Below are positions 15,016-16,695 of a stretch of 16,695 nt of DNA, piece after piece. The DNA is from an uncultured Bacilli bacterium (GTDB taxonomy: Bacteria; Bacillota_I; Bacilli_A; RF39; UBA660): positions 1-16,695 of the forward strand of contig CAKOMU010000022.1 in assembly GCA_934096755.1 (NCBI GenBank), given 5' to 3'. The notes beneath the pieces were generated by a model that saw nothing but the letters and a program-made list of their open reading frames with translations, was not told the origin of the DNA and ran no database searches. Each line of letters opens with the position of its first letter. Position 1 is the stretch's first letter. Made by a program: the position numbers and the translations under genes.

Positions 15016-16154
15016 TATTTATCCCCCTTAAACATTTTAATAAATTCTTTTTTGCCCTTTTCATGAATTTCAATATACTTTCGCAATACTTCTTCATTAT
15101 TATCAGCAATTTCTTTAAGTTCTTTGTTAGTTAATAAATTTCCTTTATTATAATCTTCTAGTGTAATATATTTCATGCCTAAATCGATAAAATCTCCAAT
15201 TTTAGGACTACTAACAATAGGCACTATACGATATTTAAAATAATCGGCAATTTTAGTTGGACAAGCGACATTATTAACTGTAATATCATCTCTTAAAACA
15301 TAACCATAATGAGCTTTCATGTAAACATCTTTACATAAGTCTTGATATGATTTTGATCCAACTTCAAGATTTTTTGGTTTAGGATATTTCCAAGTTTGCC
15401 AAAATTCTTTGGGATTAGGACAGAAAACCATATAATTAGCATAGTCTAAGCCATTATGAATGGATTCTTGCATCAATTCTATTTTTTGCCATTTCATGAT
15501 ACCACCAGCATAAATGACTACTGGTTTATCATTTATAAAAGGTTTTTCTTTAGGAACTTCAATATCATATTGAGATAAATTACTGTCAAAGATTGGCATT
15601 ATAATGGTTTTGGCTTTAAAATTTTCACCATATTTTTCTTGTAAATGTTCTTTTATCTTATTAGTAACGCAGATAAGACATTCCGCTTTTTTGACCGTAA
15701 CTTCTTCAATATCACCATACATTTGAGCATCTTCATATCTACCATATAATGTTTCTTCTTCTGGCACGACACCATGGACATCTACGTATACTTTAACGCC
15801 TGGTAATTTATAAAATTTCTTTTTAGCTTGCCAAACTGAATGACAATAAATTTGGCCACAAGCCATCATTAATAAAGCAATAATTAATGTTTGTTTTTTT
15901 GATCCTGGTAAATATCTTATTACAGTCGTGTTACGATCATCGTGATTTTCAAAAACTAATGATGGAGAATCTGTTTCGTATGTGACATAGACTTTGTAAA
16001 AATCTTTAAATAATTCATCGACTGCCTTAACCCTCTTATAATAACCATCTTTCAATCTTTCTTCTGTAAAGTATGGTGCAACAATAATGATGGATTTTTC
16101 CTTTTTTAATCTTTTTCTCACCTCTAAAAATTGTTTTAACAATACTTTATTCAT
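15015..16154 (-). CDS. GT4-like glycosyltransferase
   Basis: A 379-residue protein with a two-domain GT-B layout. The N-terminal domain shows SIIIVAPYFTEERLKDGYYKR (21-41), then VYVDVHGVVPEE (122-133) and CLICVTNKIKEHLQEKYG (159-176), the usual entry to the hinge. The C-terminal domain opens VVIYAGGIMKWQ (212-223) and ends with YGYVLRDDITVNNVACPTKIADYFKYRIVPIV (283-314), the region that in GT4 enzymes binds the donor phosphates. There is no classical EX7E pair, so this is a divergent member and the assignment rests on overall layout. It is the first gene after the exporter ATPase (11 bases between them), and its stop overlaps the next start by one base. It may act early in chain assembly, but gene order is weak evidence for that. 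Confidence 0.72.
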   Translation of the reverse strand: MNKVLLKQFLEVRKRLKKEKSIIIVAPYFTEERLKDGYYKRVKAVDELFKDFYKVYVTYETDSPSLVFENHDDRNTTVIRYLPGSKKQTLIIALLMMACGQIYCHSVWQAKKKFYKLPGVKVYVDVHGVVPEEETLYGRYEDAQMYGDIEEVTVKKAECLICVTNKIKEHLQEKYGENFKAKTIIMPIFDSNLSQYDIEVPKEKPFINDKPVVIYAGGIMKWQKIELMQESIHNGLDYANYMVFCPNPKEFWQTWKYPKPKNLEVGSKSYQDLCKDVYMKAHYGYVLRDDITVNNVACPTKIADYFKYRIVPIVSSPKIGDFIDLGMKYITLEDYNKGNLLTNKELKEIADNNEEVLRKYIEIHEKGKKEFIKMFKGDK

Positions 16155-16165
16155 TTTACTTCACT

Positions 16166-16695
16166 CTACTTTCTTTGCATAAATTCTAAATATTCATCAC
16201 ACACTTCTTTGCCGCCTATTTTTTGCACAACCCCATGTTCAATCCATACGACGCGATCACATAATTTTTTGATTTGTTCAATGGAATGAGAAACAAATAA
16301 TACCGTGGTTCCTCCCCCTATCATATTCCGCATTTTGTTTTCACTTTTTGTTTGGAAGGCAATATCACCAACAGATAAAATTTCATCAACAATTAGTATT
16401 TCGGGATCAACTATGGTAGCTACCGAAAATGCTAATCTGGCCACCATCCCACTTGAATAATTTCGAACTGGTACATCTAAAAAATTTTGTAATTCCGAAA
16501 ACTCGACGATTTCATCAAATTTAGCATCAATCAATTCTTTAGAGTAGCCCATAACCGCTCCGTTAAGATAAATATTTTCACGTGCTGTCAAATCCATATC
16601 AAAACCAGCACCTAATTCAATCATAGGACAAATATTACCATAAGATTTAACTTCACCTTTAGTAGGTTTCATAACTCCAGCTACAACTTTTAATA
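16166..16695 (-). CDS. Polysaccharide/teichoic-acid exporter ABC ATPase, TagH/Wzt type (5' partial)
   Basis: The nucleotide-binding subunit of an ABC-2 exporter for cell-surface polysaccharide, acting on the cytosolic face with a membrane permease that is not in the window. The frame is open to the window end: LKVVAGVMKPTKGEV reads directly before and through the first ATG at 16672, so that ATG is internal and the Walker A motif lies just beyond the edge. Visible parts, numbered from that Met, are IELGAGFDMDLTARENIYLNG (18-38, typical of TagH/Wzt/RfbE), the signature NYSSGMVARLAF (71-82), Walker B ILIVDEILSVGD (92-103) and the H-loop LFVSHS (125-130). The protein ends right after the ATPase domain, so the C-terminal carbohydrate-recognition domain of some Wzt proteins is absent, as is a TagH-like extracellular extension. 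Confidence 0.92.
   Translation of the reverse strand, partial: LKVVAGVMKPTKGEVKSYGNICPMIELGAGFDMDLTARENIYLNGAVMGYSKELIDAKFDEIVEFSELQNFLDVPVRNYSSGMVARLAFSVATIVDPEILIVDEILSVGDIAFQTKSENKMRNMIGGGTTVLFVSHSIEQIKKLCDRVVWIEHGVVQKIGGKEVCDEYLEFMQRK

Noticed and set aside
16670..16672. ATG at 16672 as the start of the ABC ATPase
   Set aside because: Upstream codons read LKVVAGV, the normal continuation between Walker A and the KPTKGEV segment, so the gene runs past the window edge.
1..16695. CRISPR arrays, tRNA or rRNA genes, insertion sequences
   Set aside because: No regularly spaced repeats, no cloverleaf-like or rRNA-like stretches in the two intergenic gaps, and no transposase-like reading frame were seen.

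Overview
The window is strongly AT-rich and reads as a low-GC Gram-positive bacterium, most likely Bacillota of a Bacilli/Erysipelotrichia-like group. Support comes from purine-rich Shine-Dalgarno sites such as AGGAGG, an undecaprenol-kinase-type DgkA, a DUF368 protein and a TagH-like ABC ATPase. TGA acts as a stop (gene ending at 6037) and Trp is TGG, so this is not the Mycoplasma genetic code. The species cannot be named from the sequence.

Layout. At 1-738 (+) lies the 3' part of a Fic-domain gene whose catalytic His is replaced. A symmetric hairpin at 805-840 separates it from the rest, which is all on the minus strand and is described here in transcription order, from high to low coordinates. 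At 16695-9519: the C-terminal part of a TagH/Wzt-type polysaccharide exporter ATPase, four GT4-type glycosyltransferases, and WecB/MnaA (UDP-GlcNAc 2-epimerase). At 9529-4249: two tandem paralogous polytopic membrane proteins that look like GT-C glycosyltransferases, a UbiA-family prenyltransferase closest to decaprenyl-phosphate phosphoribosyltransferases, and a HAD phosphatase fused to a GtrA-type membrane domain. These genes abut or overlap from end to end and close with a clear hairpin-plus-T-run terminator at 4198-4229. At 4172-2757: a separate GT-C (GT39-like) glycosyltransferase. At 2718-839: a three-gene cassette of DUF368 (PopT-type undecaprenyl-phosphate translocase), PAP2 phosphatase and DgkA/undecaprenol kinase, with its own extended -10 promoter at 2746-2754.

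How the genes may work together (inference). Cytosolic GT4 enzymes would build a cell-surface polysaccharide containing or linked through ManNAc (WecB), exported by the ABC transporter. The UbiA enzyme would load phosphoribose onto polyprenyl phosphate, the HAD domain would remove the 5-phosphate, and the fused GtrA domain would help move the lipid-linked pentose across the membrane. The GT-C proteins would use it to decorate the polymer outside the cell. The DUF368/PAP2/DgkA cassette would return and regenerate the undecaprenyl-phosphate carrier. This resembles the logic of the mycobacterial arabinan donor pathway (Rv3806c UbiA, phosphatase, Rv3789 GtrA). No DprE1/DprE2 epimerase is present in the window, so ribofuranose is as likely as arabinofuranose.

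There is no non-coding stretch above 300 bases. The two gaps of note (739-838 and 4173-4248) hold hairpins and a possible promoter. No tRNA, rRNA, CRISPR or insertion sequence was seen.
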